Positions 28,976 through 36,885 of a stretch of DNA of 64,000 nucleotides are shown here, one piece after another. The position numbers and the translations under genes are program-made. Positions within the stretch are counted from its first letter, which is position 1. Each line of letters starts with the position of its first letter. This DNA comes from Capnocytophaga haemolytica (lineage in GTDB: Bacteria > Bacteroidota > Bacteroidia > Flavobacteriales > Flavobacteriaceae), in the NCBI RefSeq assembly GCF_001553545.1, contig NZ_CP014227.1, forward strand, positions 1,031,001 through 1,095,000, in the 5' to 3' direction. The notes under the pieces were generated by a model. It was not told the DNA's origin. It ran no database searches and saw only the letters and a list, made by a program, of their open reading frames with translations.

Positions 28976-29180
28976 CTGTAAAAGAAAAGTTTTCTCACAT
29001 CAAATTTTCAGAAATACTGTAAAAGAAAAGTTTTCTCACATCAAATTTTCAGAAATACTGTAAAAGAAAAGTTTTCTCGCATCAAATTTTCAGAAATACT
29101 GTAAAAGAAAAGTTTTCTCACATCAAATTTTCAGAAATGCTGCAAAAGAAAAGTTTTCTTGTATCAAGTTTAGAAAAAAC
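28976..29180 (+). repeat. Array of five 41-bp tandem repeats with palindromic core
   Basis: Units begin at 28976, 29017, 29058, 29099 and 29140. The first four are nearly identical (CTGTAAAAGAAAAGTTTTCT, then CACATCAAATTTTCAGAAATA); the fifth is diverged, and a truncated sixth (ACAAAAGAAAAGTTTT) follows. Each unit contains the odd palindrome AGAAAA-G-TTTTCT. There is no unique spacer between units, so this is not a CRISPR array. It lies between the terminator and the DUF6261 gene. Confidence 0.92.
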
Positions 29181-29258
29181 ACAAAAGAAAAGTTTTTTTG
29201 AAGGGTTTTCGAAAAACTAAAAAAACAAAATTTATTAAACGAATAAAATTTGATTAAG

Positions 29259-30014
29259 ATGAAAAGTAAAAAATTAGTTTTCACTTTTTCTAAATTATGG
29301 AACAGTGAATATCCATTAGTAGTAGAGCGCATTATCAAAATTGTTGAAAAACACAATCCAGAGGCACTTCAACTCAAAAAGGCATTTGATAGGTTAGTAG
29401 CTTTTCAAGGCGATTTAGAAAAACTCGAAAAGCAAGCCAAAGCCAGCGGTATCACCAATGAAATCTCTGATAAGGATAGCCTTCGTGATCGCCTTACACG
29501 TGCCATCTTCAATCAAGTAAGTACCTTTAAGATGCTCTCTGTAGATCCTTATACAGAGAATGCAAAACTTATCGATAAATACTTTGATAATTATGGCTAC
29601 GACCGTAAGATAATCAATGAAAATTATACTTCTCAAACCGAAAATACCTCTCAGTTTATTGCAGGTATTGAGAAGGATACAAATCTCAAAACGGCTTTTG
29701 ACAATTTGCATTTGACGGATTTACTTACACGCCTAAAAACAGCAAATACTGATTTTGAGACACTATTCCTTAATCGTACTCAAGAGCTCTCACAGATCCC
29801 TAATGTAGATGTGAAGGCTATTCGTACACAGGTGGATAGTGCTTTAAACAGACTTTTTGTTTCCATTGAGTTCAATAAAGACGAAAACTCCGACAAGGAT
29901 TACAGTCCGCTCATCAATGAGTTAACAGAACTCTTAGAACAACAAAAGACACAAATAAAAATACGTCAGGGGAAGAAAAACACTGACAAAAAAACATCAA
30001 ACTCTAAAAATTAA
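29259..30014 (+). CDS. DUF6261 family protein of unknown function
   Basis: The start chosen is the ATG at 29259 (MKSKKLVFTFSKLWNSEYP, 251 aa); a TTG three codons upstream is possible but unlikely. There is no signal peptide or membrane segment, so it is predicted to be cytoplasmic. It is highly helical and charged, with probable coiled-coil segments (LKKAFDRLVAFQGDLEKLEKQAKAS; LINELTELLEQQKTQIKIRQ). It resembles the DUF6261 family from memory, which has no assigned role. It sits inside a glycan-utilisation locus, just downstream of a tandem-repeat array and 4 bp upstream of a DUF1735 lipoprotein gene, so it is co-transcribed with that surface protein. The position is odd for a cytoplasmic protein. 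Confidence 0.72.
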   Translation: MKSKKLVFTFSKLWNSEYPLVVERIIKIVEKHNPEALQLKKAFDRLVAFQGDLEKLEKQAKASGITNEISDKDSLRDRLTRAIFNQVSTFKMLSVDPYTENAKLIDKYFDNYGYDRKIINENYTSQTENTSQFIAGIEKDTNLKTAFDNLHLTDLLTRLKTANTDFETLFLNRTQELSQIPNVDVKAIRTQVDSALNRLFVSIEFNKDENSDKDYSPLINELTELLEQQKTQIKIRQGKKNTDKKTSNSKN

Positions 30015-30018
30015 TAAA

Positions 30019-31452
30019 ATGAGAATAAATATTCTGAAAAATAGTTTGCTTGTCCTTTCCTTATTAGGAGTGATGACATCGTGCAAAAAGGAAGACATTA
30101 CCATTGAAAAAAATGACAGTCTCTCTTGGGAAATTGATAAGAAAATCACTGAGGATGACATCAGAAATCGCATCGGCTACGATCCGAGATTTTCTTATGC
30201 GTATTTTACAACAACAGATAAGGAAATCCCAATGTTATCATTGGAAAATGTCCCCCTTGTTGGCAATACCACTACGCAGGTCGAAGTAACCTTACTAAAT
30301 GCTGCCTTAGAAGATCAGCAGGTAACTATTGCTTATGATGCGGCTTTCTATGATAAAGTAAAAGCACAGTATCCTAACTTTGAATTAGGGGACGCCTCTC
30401 TGATTAAAATAGCAGAAACAACTAAAACAATTGCAAAAGGAACGAGATCCGTAAAATTTGATTTAGTTGCAGAGAACCAAACAAATCTCACTAAGAACTT
30501 GATTTTTCCTTACGTACTGAAAATTGCAAATGAAAAAGTTAAATTAGTAGATAAAGCAGATCATTTTGTAGCTAAGTTTGTGAAAAAAAATGTAACTATT
30601 GGTACAAATCAGGTTGAATTTGATAGGACAGCCTATTTAAAGGATGGCAAAGTTACTTTTCCTGAAGCTAATATCAATATAGATCTCAGCAGTGATAACG
30701 AACTTCCATTTAATCTTTCAATAGGAATAGTTCGTGATGATGCTTCTTTAGGAAGCGGTAAAACCTTAGCCCCTCAAGGAGTAGAAGGCACTTTACCAAA
30801 AGAAGAATTTGAAGGAACAGATCAAAGCCTTTCAATATCTTTAGACGCTACAAAAATGGGAACAACCTTAGGAAAATATGATTTACCTCTAAAATGGGTA
30901 ATTTATGATTCAAAAGGGACTATGTATGATTTACCTAATAATAAAATATTGGTAAATATTACCCTAAAGGAAAAAAGCAATGAACTTATTGAAAACTCCC
31001 GCAACAGCTCAGGCTCACACGATGAAAACCCTAGTGGAACGATCATAGCTGACAAATCAGGAATGTCTTTTTGGTTCCGATTACAAGATGAAACTGGGCG
31101 TGCTGAAAAAATGATAGATGGTCAAACTGATGATACAGCATATTTTAAACAGAGAAGTGGACAATTCTTATATTTTCAATTTCCTGAGAAAAAGAGAATT
31201 AAATCAATTCGCTTTACAATAAAGGAAAGTCACGGAATAAGTAGTTTACAATGTTTTGCTTCAAATGATTTATACAGTGCTCATGGTATAAAATATCAAG
31301 GTACGGCATCTTTTACAGAGTCTGGAAAATTCTATACAGTTACTTTTAAAGAATCAATTTTGACTCAATATTTAGTATTTGGGTCATTTAGATCATCACG
31401 AGGTAACAATGCTTGGTTTGAGATTTATGAGGTAGATTTCTATGAAGAATAG
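30019..31452 (+). CDS. DUF1735 lipoprotein with discoidin-like C-terminal domain
   Basis: This 477-residue lipoprotein has a lipobox ending at C22 (GVMTSC), followed by KKEDITIE. That acidic/Lys start fits the surface lipoprotein export signal described in C. canimorsus. A DUF1735-like domain lies at about 60-190, a second beta domain at about 195-310, and a galactose-binding/F5-8-type-C-like domain at about 330-477 (EKMIDGQTDDTAYF; FLYFQFPEKKRIKSIRFTI; SLQCFASND). It is probably a glycan-binding accessory protein of the locus, comparable to GpdE or GpdF. It starts 4 bp after the DUF6261 stop and ends at a strong terminator. Confidence 0.8.
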   Translation: MRINILKNSLLVLSLLGVMTSCKKEDITIEKNDSLSWEIDKKITEDDIRNRIGYDPRFSYAYFTTTDKEIPMLSLENVPLVGNTTTQVEVTLLNAALEDQQVTIAYDAAFYDKVKAQYPNFELGDASLIKIAETTKTIAKGTRSVKFDLVAENQTNLTKNLIFPYVLKIANEKVKLVDKADHFVAKFVKKNVTIGTNQVEFDRTAYLKDGKVTFPEANINIDLSSDNELPFNLSIGIVRDDASLGSGKTLAPQGVEGTLPKEEFEGTDQSLSISLDATKMGTTLGKYDLPLKWVIYDSKGTMYDLPNNKILVNITLKEKSNELIENSRNSSGSHDENPSGTIIADKSGMSFWFRLQDETGRAEKMIDGQTDDTAYFKQRSGQFLYFQFPEKKRIKSIRFTIKESHGISSLQCFASNDLYSAHGIKYQGTASFTESGKFYTVTFKESILTQYLVFGSFRSSRGNNAWFEIYEVDFYEE

Positions 31453-31479
31453 ATAAACCTTTCCATATTTTTTTATCAT

Positions 31480-31515
31480 AATCGGCTTTGTTTATTACAG
31501 CAAAGCCGATTTTTT
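31480..31515 (+). terminator. Terminator closing the SusCD/GH18 locus
   Basis: AATCGGCTTTG at 31480-31490 pairs perfectly with CAAAGCCGATT at 31501-31511, followed by TTTTT. Confidence 0.88.
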
Positions 31516-31571
31516 ATAGCAGCAGATTAGATTTTTATAGTAGATAATACTTATCTAACCTAAATAATTAC

Positions 31572-31579
31572 TACCTTTG
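31572..31579 (+). promoter_or_regulatory. -7 box of hisS promoter
   Basis: TACCTTTG lies 23 bp upstream of the hisS ATG. No clear TTTG -33 element is present at the expected spacing. Confidence 0.6.
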
Positions 31580-31602
31580 CACTTTCAAAACGAATAAGCA
31601 TT

Positions 31603-33000
31603 ATGGCAATACAGAAACCAAGTCTCCCGAAAGGCACCCGCGATTTCTCTTCTGAAGAACTCGCTAAGCGTTATTACATTATAAATACCATCCGCGAGCA
31701 GTTTGCGCGCTTTGGCTTTGCGCCCATCGAGACGCCGAGCTTCGAGAACTACAACACCCTGATGGGCAAGTATGGCGAGGAAGGCGATCGATTGATATTT
31801 AAGATCCTCAACTCGGGCGACTTTACCGCTGGCGTGGACGAAAGCGATTGGCAGACTAAGAACGCAGCCCGCCTCACCCCCCAAATTTCAGAAAAAGCCC
31901 TGCGCTACGACCTTACCGTGCCCTTCGCGCGCTACGTGGTGCAGCACCAAAATGAGCTGACCTTCCCCTTCAAGCGCTACCAGATACAACCCGTATGGCG
32001 CGCCGATCGCCCACAAAAAGGACGCTTCCGCGAGTTCTACCAATGCGATGCCGACGTGGTGGGCTCGGCAAGCCTGTGGCAGGAAGTAGAGCTGGTGCAG
32101 CTTTACGATGCGGTGTTTACTTCGCTGCGCCTGCCTGTAACCATCAAGCTGAACAACCGTAAGATCCTCAGCGGTTTTGCGGAGGTAATCGGGGAAAGCG
32201 ACCGCCTTATCGACTTTACAGTGGCTTTGGATAAGCTCGACAAAATCGGCAAAGAGGGCGTGGTCAGCGAGATGCTTAGCAAAGGTATCCGTCAGGAGGC
32301 GATCGATAAGATTGCCCCGATATTCTCCCTCAGCGGGTCATTTGCAGAAAAGGTAGCAGCCTTGCGTGAAATCCTTAAAGCATCGGAGACGGGGCTTAAG
32401 GGCATTGAGGAATTGGAGTTTATCGCCACGGCTATCGACAGCCTACCGCTTGCCACTGCCACCCTTGACTTAGATGTTACCCTCGCCCGCGGATTGAACT
32501 ATTACACGGGGGCGATCTTTGAAGTAGCCGCTCCGCGCGAAGTACAAATGGGCTCCATTGGCGGGGGCGGTCGTTACGACGACCTCACGGGCATTTTTGG
32601 ACTGAAAGGCGTCAGCGGCATCGGCATTTCCTTCGGCTTAGACCGCATTGCCTTGGTGATGGAGGAACTCGGTCGCTACCCTGAGTCGTTGGGCGTTACG
32701 CTGGAAGTTCTTTGTATCAACTTTGGGCAAGCGGAAGCCTTAGCGAGCTTAAAGTTACTGCGTACCCTTCGCAGTTTAGGCGTAAAAGCCGAGCTATATC
32801 CCGATGCTGCCAAGATGAAAAAGCAGTTGGAATACGCCAACAAAAAGAATATCCCTTATGTGGTGATTATCGGAGAAAGTGAGTTGCAAAAAGGTACATT
32901 CGTACTGAAAAATATGCAAACAGGCGAGCAAAAAGAGCTGACAACAGCACAGGAAGCCGTTACAATTATGAATGGCGCAGCAGAAATCAGAGGTCAGTAG
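31603..33000 (+). CDS. hisS: Histidyl-tRNA synthetase
   Basis: This 465-residue class II synthetase has motif 1 around [10 protein letters not shown], motif 2 [20 protein letters not shown] (about 128-147), the His-specific motif [15 protein letters not shown] (about 294-308) and motif 3 [15 protein letters not shown] (about 344-358). A C-terminal anticodon-binding domain ([12 protein letters not shown]...[21 protein letters not shown]) follows. It charges tRNA-His in the cytoplasm. The last residues ([10 protein letters not shown]) are encoded within a GGTCAG-type intergenic repeat, so the tail beyond about residue 455 may be a recent addition. Its own promoter box is upstream. Confidence 0.96.
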   Translation: MAIQKPSLPKGTRDFSSEELAKRYYIINTIREQFARFGFAPIETPSFENYNTLMGKYGEEGDRLIFKILNSGDFTAGVDESDWQTKNAARLTPQISEKALRYDLTVPFARYVVQHQNELTFPFKRYQIQPVWRADRPQKGRFREFYQCDADVVGSASLWQEVELVQLYDAVFTSLRLPVTIKLNNRKILSGFAEVIGESDRLIDFTVALDKLDKIGKEGVVSEMLSKGIRQEAIDKIAPIFSLSGSFAEKVAALREILKASETGLKGIEELEFIATAIDSLPLATATLDLDVTLARGLNYYTGAIFEVAAPREVQMGSIGGGGRYDDLTGIFGLKGVSGIGISFGLDRIALVMEELGRYPESLGVTLEVLCINFGQAEALASLKLLRTLRSLGVKAELYPDAAKMKKQLEYANKKNIPYVVIIGESELQKGTFVLKNMQTGEQKELTTAQEAVTIMNGAAEIRGQ

Positions 33001-33046
33001 CCAGAGATCAGCTACAATACCTATAAACATTTGAATTATTATATAA

Positions 33047-33079
33047 AAAGTCCCGAGAATATTACACTCTCGGGACTTT
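33047..33079. terminator. Bidirectional terminator between hisS and aspartate kinase
   Basis: AAAGTCCCGAGA at 33047-33058 pairs perfectly with TCTCGGGACTTT at 33068-33079, flanked by A- and T-rich sequence on both sides. Confidence 0.88.
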
Positions 33080-33115
33080 ATTATTTATATAGTACGTCTC
33101 TGTACTATAACTACT

Positions 33116-33178
33116 GTTCTCTGACCTCTATTGATACAGCTCGCCTCTGACCTCTACTCTCTGACCCCTGACCTCTTA
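33116..33178. repeat. Array of CTGACCTCT-type words
   Basis: TCTGACCTCT or CTGACC words occur at least five times here, and the inverse (AGAGGTCAG) occurs at the end of hisS (about 32989-32998). Together they flank the hisS/lysC terminator as a loose inverted repeat. The stop codons of both genes lie at its edges. Confidence 0.6.
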
Positions 33179-34426
33179 CGAAGTAACAATCTGCACGGTT
33201 GCGCCCATCACTTGCTTGAGAAGCACCTCTTTGCCTTCCTCTACGCTAGCAATTGCCTCGGGGGTGGCGTGACGAATGGTGTAAAGGGTAACGCCCTCGG
33301 CAACGCTCACGTTAAACTTGCCCTCTAACTGCCCAAGAAGCTCAGCGAGCGTATCAAACTTGTTATCCACACACACCGAAAAACTAATTGCCGAGTTCTG
33401 AATCACGCTCACCTTCATTTTCGCTTGGTGCAGTGCCTTAAAGATATAGCTGATATGCTCCTCCATAATAAAGGAAAAATCTAAGGACGAAAGCGAGATA
33501 AGCGTCTGGTCGCGCTTGAGGATAAAGCAGGGCACCTTCGGCTCTAAATCGGCGACCTTACAAACGGCACTTCCTTTAGCCGTCGGGTCTACAAAGGAAC
33601 GCACATAGAGCGGTATCTCCTTTTGTTGTAATGGCTGTAAGGTTTTCGGGTGGATTACCGATGCTCCGTAAAAAGCGAGCTCGATAGCCTCTTGATAAGG
33701 GATTTTATGCAGTAATTCAGTGTGCTCAAAGTAGCGCGGATCGGCATTGAGCACCCCTGGCACGTCCTTCCATATCGTTACGCTCTCGGCATCCAAGCAA
33801 TACGCAAAAATAGCAGCGGTATAGTCCGATCCTTCACGTCCCAAAGTGGTAGTGAAGAAGTTAGCATCACTTCCCAAAAAACCTTGTGTGATATTCAGTA
33901 GTTGCTTGTTGATGCCACTGCGGATATTGCGCTGCGTCTCCTCCCAATCGATGGCGGCATCACGATAGTTGCTATCAGTTTTGATAAGGTTGCGTACGTC
34001 TGTCCACGTGTTCTTAATACCATTGTCGTTCAAATACAGACTGATGATGGTGGTGGAAATCAGTTCGCCGAAGCAAATCACTTGGTCATATACGAAGCTA
34101 TGCTTTGGCGACTTATTGCGCTCTAAGAAAGACACGAGTTCTGCGAAAAGCCCGTCCACCTTCCAGTATACAGGATGGTTTTCATCTTTAAATAGCTCGC
34201 GAATGATGTGGTAATGGAAGGCTTTCACCTCGTCAATGCGCGCGGTAAGCATCTCTTTATCCTTGAAATACGCCTGCACTACCGCCTCCAATGCATTGGT
34301 AGTTTTTCCCATCGCTGAGATGACAATCAGCGTATTGCTATAGCCTACGGATTCTAATATCTTAGCGACGTTGCGCACCCCTGCGGCATCCTTTACCGAT
34401 GCCCCCCCGAATTTAAATATCTGCAT
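33176..34426 (-). CDS. lysC: Aspartate kinase (monofunctional)
   Basis: This 416-residue protein begins with the aspartokinase motif KFGGASVKDAAGVRNVAKI (residues 5-23), contains GREGSDYTAAIFAYCLDAESVTIWKDVPGVLNADPR (split about 205-240), and ends with ACT-type regulatory domains (~290-416). It phosphorylates L-aspartate, the first step towards lysine/DAP, threonine and methionine. Allosteric control through the ACT domains is usual for the family. No homoserine dehydrogenase domain is fused. The DAP-type MurE encoded at 59.9-61.4 kb consumes a product of this pathway. A promoter box TACTTTTG is at the complement of 34470-34477. Confidence 0.93.
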   Translation of the reverse strand: MQIFKFGGASVKDAAGVRNVAKILESVGYSNTLIVISAMGKTTNALEAVVQAYFKDKEMLTARIDEVKAFHYHIIRELFKDENHPVYWKVDGLFAELVSFLERNKSPKHSFVYDQVICFGELISTTIISLYLNDNGIKNTWTDVRNLIKTDSNYRDAAIDWEETQRNIRSGINKQLLNITQGFLGSDANFFTTTLGREGSDYTAAIFAYCLDAESVTIWKDVPGVLNADPRYFEHTELLHKIPYQEAIELAFYGASVIHPKTLQPLQQKEIPLYVRSFVDPTAKGSAVCKVADLEPKVPCFILKRDQTLISLSSLDFSFIMEEHISYIFKALHQAKMKVSVIQNSAISFSVCVDNKFDTLAELLGQLEGKFNVSVAEGVTLYTIRHATPEAIASVEEGKEVLLKQVMGATVQIVTS

Positions 34427-34469
34427 AAATCTTGTTTTTTTGAGTGAATTCTGAAAATATTACAGCGCA

Positions 34470-34477
34470 CAAAAGTA
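34470..34477 (-). promoter_or_regulatory. -7 box of aspartate kinase promoter
   Basis: The complement of CAAAAGTA reads TACTTTTG on the minus strand, 43 bp upstream of the start codon. Confidence 0.55.
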
Positions 34478-34563
34478 CGGCTTTTCACCTTTTACGCCAA
34501 ATATTACAGCGAATATCTCAAAAGAGATGCCATTTGTTATGATTGTAACGGACTCCATAAGAA

Positions 34564-34596
34564 AAGGAGTTAAGAACAATTAGCTCTTAACTCCTT
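34564..34596 (-). terminator. Terminator of the OmpA lipoprotein gene
   Basis: AAGGAGTTAAGA at 34564-34575 pairs perfectly with TCTTAACTCCTT at 34585-34596. On the minus strand it is followed by TTTTC. It closes the lipocalin-OmpA operon. Confidence 0.85.
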
Positions 34597-34629
34597 AGCA
34601 ATTAATTATAAGTACACTAAAGTGCTGGA

Positions 34630-35319
34630 TTATTGCCCAGCTTGTTTTTTAGCATCCGCTTTCATCTTTTCGTTAGGAACAATCACAATGTTCACACGGC
34701 GGTTCTTAGCGCGTCCTGCGGCAGTGTCATTGCTTGCCACTGGATTATTTTCACCATACCATTTAGTAGTAAGGCGGCTTCCAGCTACACCATTAGCAGT
34801 AAGATAACGGCTTACGGATTGCGCTCTGTTCTTTGAAAGCGTCATATTGTAAGCGTCTTGTCCTACGCTGTCAGTGTGTCCTGCAACAAGCACGTTAGTG
34901 TCAGGATATTCCTTCAAGATTCTGATCAGCTTATTGAGTGTCTCTTGCGATTTAGCGTTGATGTTATACTTAGCAGTCTCGAAATATACACCGCTGTTGT
35001 TGTCATCAAACGTTACTACGATACCATCGTCCACACGCTTTACTTCAGCGCCAGGCACTTCCTGCTCGATCTTCTTAGCTTGCTTATCCATTTGGTTACC
35101 GATAACAGCCCCAGCAGCACCCCCTACTACCGTACCAAGTACCGCACCGAGTTCACTGTTCTGTCCGTTACCAACGTTATTCCCTAAGATAGCACCCAAA
35201 AGGGCACCTCCAGCAGCACCTACTACGGCACCGCGCTGTGTTTTATTTGAGTTGTTATAAGCCTCACAACCCACCAGCATTACAGCCGCTGATAAGGCTA
35301 ATACTACGATTTTTTTCAT
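34630..35319 (-). CDS. OmpA family lipoprotein with glycine zipper (YiaD-like)
   Basis: This 229-residue lipoprotein has a lipobox ending at C18 (VMLVGC). A Gly/Ala-rich glycine-zipper segment at about 30-75 (GAVVGAAGGALLGAILGNNVG, split; GTVVGGAAGAVIGNQ) is followed by an OmpA_C peptidoglycan-binding domain at about 105-215 (YFETAKYNINAKSQ; VLVAGHTDSVGQDAYNMTLSKNRAQSV; NRRVNIV). The layout matches E. coli YiaD. It links the outer membrane to peptidoglycan and is usually abundant. It is 19 bp downstream of a lipocalin-like lipoprotein gene, without an intervening promoter, so the two are co-transcribed. Confidence 0.9.
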   Translation of the reverse strand: MKKIVVLALSAAVMLVGCEAYNNSNKTQRGAVVGAAGGALLGAILGNNVGNGQNSELGAVLGTVVGGAAGAVIGNQMDKQAKKIEQEVPGAEVKRVDDGIVVTFDDNNSGVYFETAKYNINAKSQETLNKLIRILKEYPDTNVLVAGHTDSVGQDAYNMTLSKNRAQSVSRYLTANGVAGSRLTTKWYGENNPVASNDTAAGRAKNRRVNIVIVPNEKMKADAKKQAGQ

Positions 35320-35338
35320 CCTTGTATGTTTTTAAAAA

Positions 35339-35833
35339 TTATTTAACAAAATTCATTGAGATCACAAAAGGCTTGCCATCTACCCTTACGGTTTGTTCCC
35401 ACACCATTGAGTTATCAGAAAGGCTTGCCAAGTGTAAGCGAATACCAGCGTTGTTCTCTGATTTGTATTTCTCATTAGTAGGCTTCAACAAGAAATCATA
35501 GTATCCTGTCGCTTTATCTATTTGCTGTACAATAAAGATAAAGTTCCTTTGCCCTGTTGAGCAGCCACTGTTGTTAATAGTGTAATGCCCACGGTTGTTG
35601 TTCGGAACAAACTTCCAAGTACTCCCCTCAAAACACTCCTTTGAAGTATCTTGTAGCAAGGTAACATCATACTTACCCTGTTGGCTGTACGTGATCGACT
35701 GTAGCGTCCATTCCCCTTTAAGCGTCTTGTTAGCTACATTGGTCTCCTTCGGTTTAGCAGTCATTGAGCTGCCTGACGACTTACAAGCGCCCATAGTGGC
35801 TGCCACTAAAAGTAAAATTAAAATTCTTTTCAT
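35339..35833 (-). CDS. Lipocalin-like lipoprotein
   Basis: The start is placed at the ATG at 35833 (MKRILILLLVAATMGACKSSG), giving 164 residues; the longer form to 35887 includes the promoter. The lipobox ends at C17 (MGAC). The rest reads like a single lipocalin-type barrel: LKGEWTLQSITYSQQGKYD at about 42-60 is the usual L-x-G-x-W start, followed by regularly spaced beta strands. Ligand unknown. It is predicted to sit in the outer membrane facing the periplasm, upstream of and co-transcribed with the YiaD-like gene. A promoter box TATCTTTG lies at the complement of 35858-35865. Confidence 0.82.
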   Translation of the reverse strand: MKRILILLLVAATMGACKSSGSSMTAKPKETNVANKTLKGEWTLQSITYSQQGKYDVTLLQDTSKECFEGSTWKFVPNNNRGHYTINNSGCSTGQRNFIFIVQQIDKATGYYDFLLKPTNEKYKSENNAGIRLHLASLSDNSMVWEQTVRVDGKPFVISMNFVK

Positions 35834-35857
35834 ATAATTGTATTTTAATAATTGCTG

Positions 35858-35865
35858 CAAAGATA
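35858..35865 (-). promoter_or_regulatory. -7 box for the lipocalin-OmpA operon
   Basis: The complement reads TATCTTTG, 24 bp upstream of the ATG at 35833. It supports the shorter start. Confidence 0.6.
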
Positions 35866-35903
35866 CGACAAATTTCCGAACCACCATAATAATTAACGAA
35901 ATC

Positions 35904-36665
35904 TTAACAGTTTATTCGTAGCCCGTCATACGCCAAAAACACCCCCGAAGGCAATTCTCGTTCTACCTCAGCGTGGAAGCCAAACGTCTGGCTAATATGC
36001 GTAAAATAAGTGCGTTGCGGGTTGATTTTGCCAACAATCGCCAGCGCCTCCTCAAGGTTCAGATGCGTAGGATGAGGCTCTTTGCGCAGGCAATTGAGCA
36101 CTAACACTTTTACACCTTTTAACTTCTCTAACGCCTCCTCAGCGATGTATTTTGCATCCGTAATATAAGCCAAATCGTCGATGCGGTAACCCAAAATCGG
36201 TAGCTTGCCGTGCTGCACTTGCACAGGAATAATCCGCTTACCTCTCACCTCAAAAGGCGTATCCTCCACTTGGTGAATCACCACCGAAGGCGCCCCAGGA
36301 TACCTGTTTTCAGTAGCAAAAATATAAGCAAAACGCCTTTTCAGTTCCTCAATCACCCGCGCGAGGGCATAGATAGGCATATCGCCCTGCATAAAAACAA
36401 AAGGGCGGATATCGTCAATGCCAGCCGTATGGTCAGCGTGCTCGTGCGTAAAGAGGATCCCCTCCAAATGGCGCACCCCCTCACGCAGCATCTGCTGGCG
36501 AAAGTCAGGCGCACAATCAATAGCCACGTTCACACCCTCCCAGCTCACCAATGCCGAAGTGCGCAAACGCTTATCCCTTGGGTCAGTACTTCGCCCCACT
36601 GGGTGATCGCTGCCAATCACAGGCACCCCCTGCGAAGTGCCCGTACCTAAAAATACCAGTTCCAA
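35904..36665 (-). CDS. MBL-fold metallo-hydrolase (PhnP/RNase Z-like)
   Basis: This 253-residue protein begins with FLGTGTSQGVPVIG (residues 4-17), typical of the PhnP/RNase Z-like branch, and carries the metal-binding motif THEHADH at about 74-80, with D63 (IDCAPDFRQQ) and further ligands at H146 or so (VQHGK), D170 (YITDAKY) and H218 (FTHISQTF). It should bind two divalent metals and hydrolyse a phosphodiester or similar substrate in the cytoplasm. Bacteroidota homologues are single-gene units of unproven substrate. Promoter box TACCTTTG is at the complement of 36695-36702. Confidence 0.87.
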   Translation of the reverse strand: MELVFLGTGTSQGVPVIGSDHPVGRSTDPRDKRLRTSALVSWEGVNVAIDCAPDFRQQMLREGVRHLEGILFTHEHADHTAGIDDIRPFVFMQGDMPIYALARVIEELKRRFAYIFATENRYPGAPSVVIHQVEDTPFEVRGKRIIPVQVQHGKLPILGYRIDDLAYITDAKYIAEEALEKLKGVKVLVLNCLRKEPHPTHLNLEEALAIVGKINPQRTYFTHISQTFGFHAEVERELPSGVFLAYDGLRINC

Positions 36666-36694
36666 AGTTATAAATCTAAAAATAAATCCAACCG

Positions 36695-36702
36695 CAAAGG
36701 TA
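36695..36702 (-). promoter_or_regulatory. -7 box of MBL hydrolase promoter
   Basis: The complement reads TACCTTTG, 29 bp upstream of the start codon. Confidence 0.55.
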
Positions 36703-36833
36703 CTACATATTTTTCAAATAGCAAGCCAACCTCGCCACAGAAAAAATTCCTGACGGACTACTATCGAATCGATATCGAACTAAGGGTGAGGGAATAGAAT
36801 ATAAAAGATATAAAAAAACAATATGTATTTTAC

Positions 36834-36862
36834 TTGAATTTAAATAAAAAATACTACCTTTG
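36834..36862 (+). promoter_or_regulatory. Promoter of the AAA ATPase cassette
   Basis: TTG at 36834-36836, 18 bp spacer, TACCTTTG at 36855-36862, then the ATG at 36886. It indicates an independent transcription unit divergent from the MBL gene. Confidence 0.65.
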
Positions 36863-36885
36863 CCCCGTTAAAACTAATTATATAG

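Larger units (their letters stand above)
28866..29258. other. Intergenic region with terminator and 41-bp repeat array
   Basis: This gap holds the terminator at 28878-28911, an A/T-rich stretch, the 41-bp tandem repeats (28976-29180 and a decayed tail to ~29210) and about 50 bp of A-rich leader before the DUF6261 gene. No ORF is credible on either strand. Confidence 0.8.

Noticed and set aside
28976..29180. Possible CRISPR array
   Set aside because: The 41-bp units are directly adjacent, with no unique spacers and no cas genes nearby.
29123..29356. 77-residue minus-strand ORF over the 41-bp repeats
   Set aside because: It is a Phe/Leu/Lys-rich translation of the repeat array and overlaps the DUF6261 start; no support.
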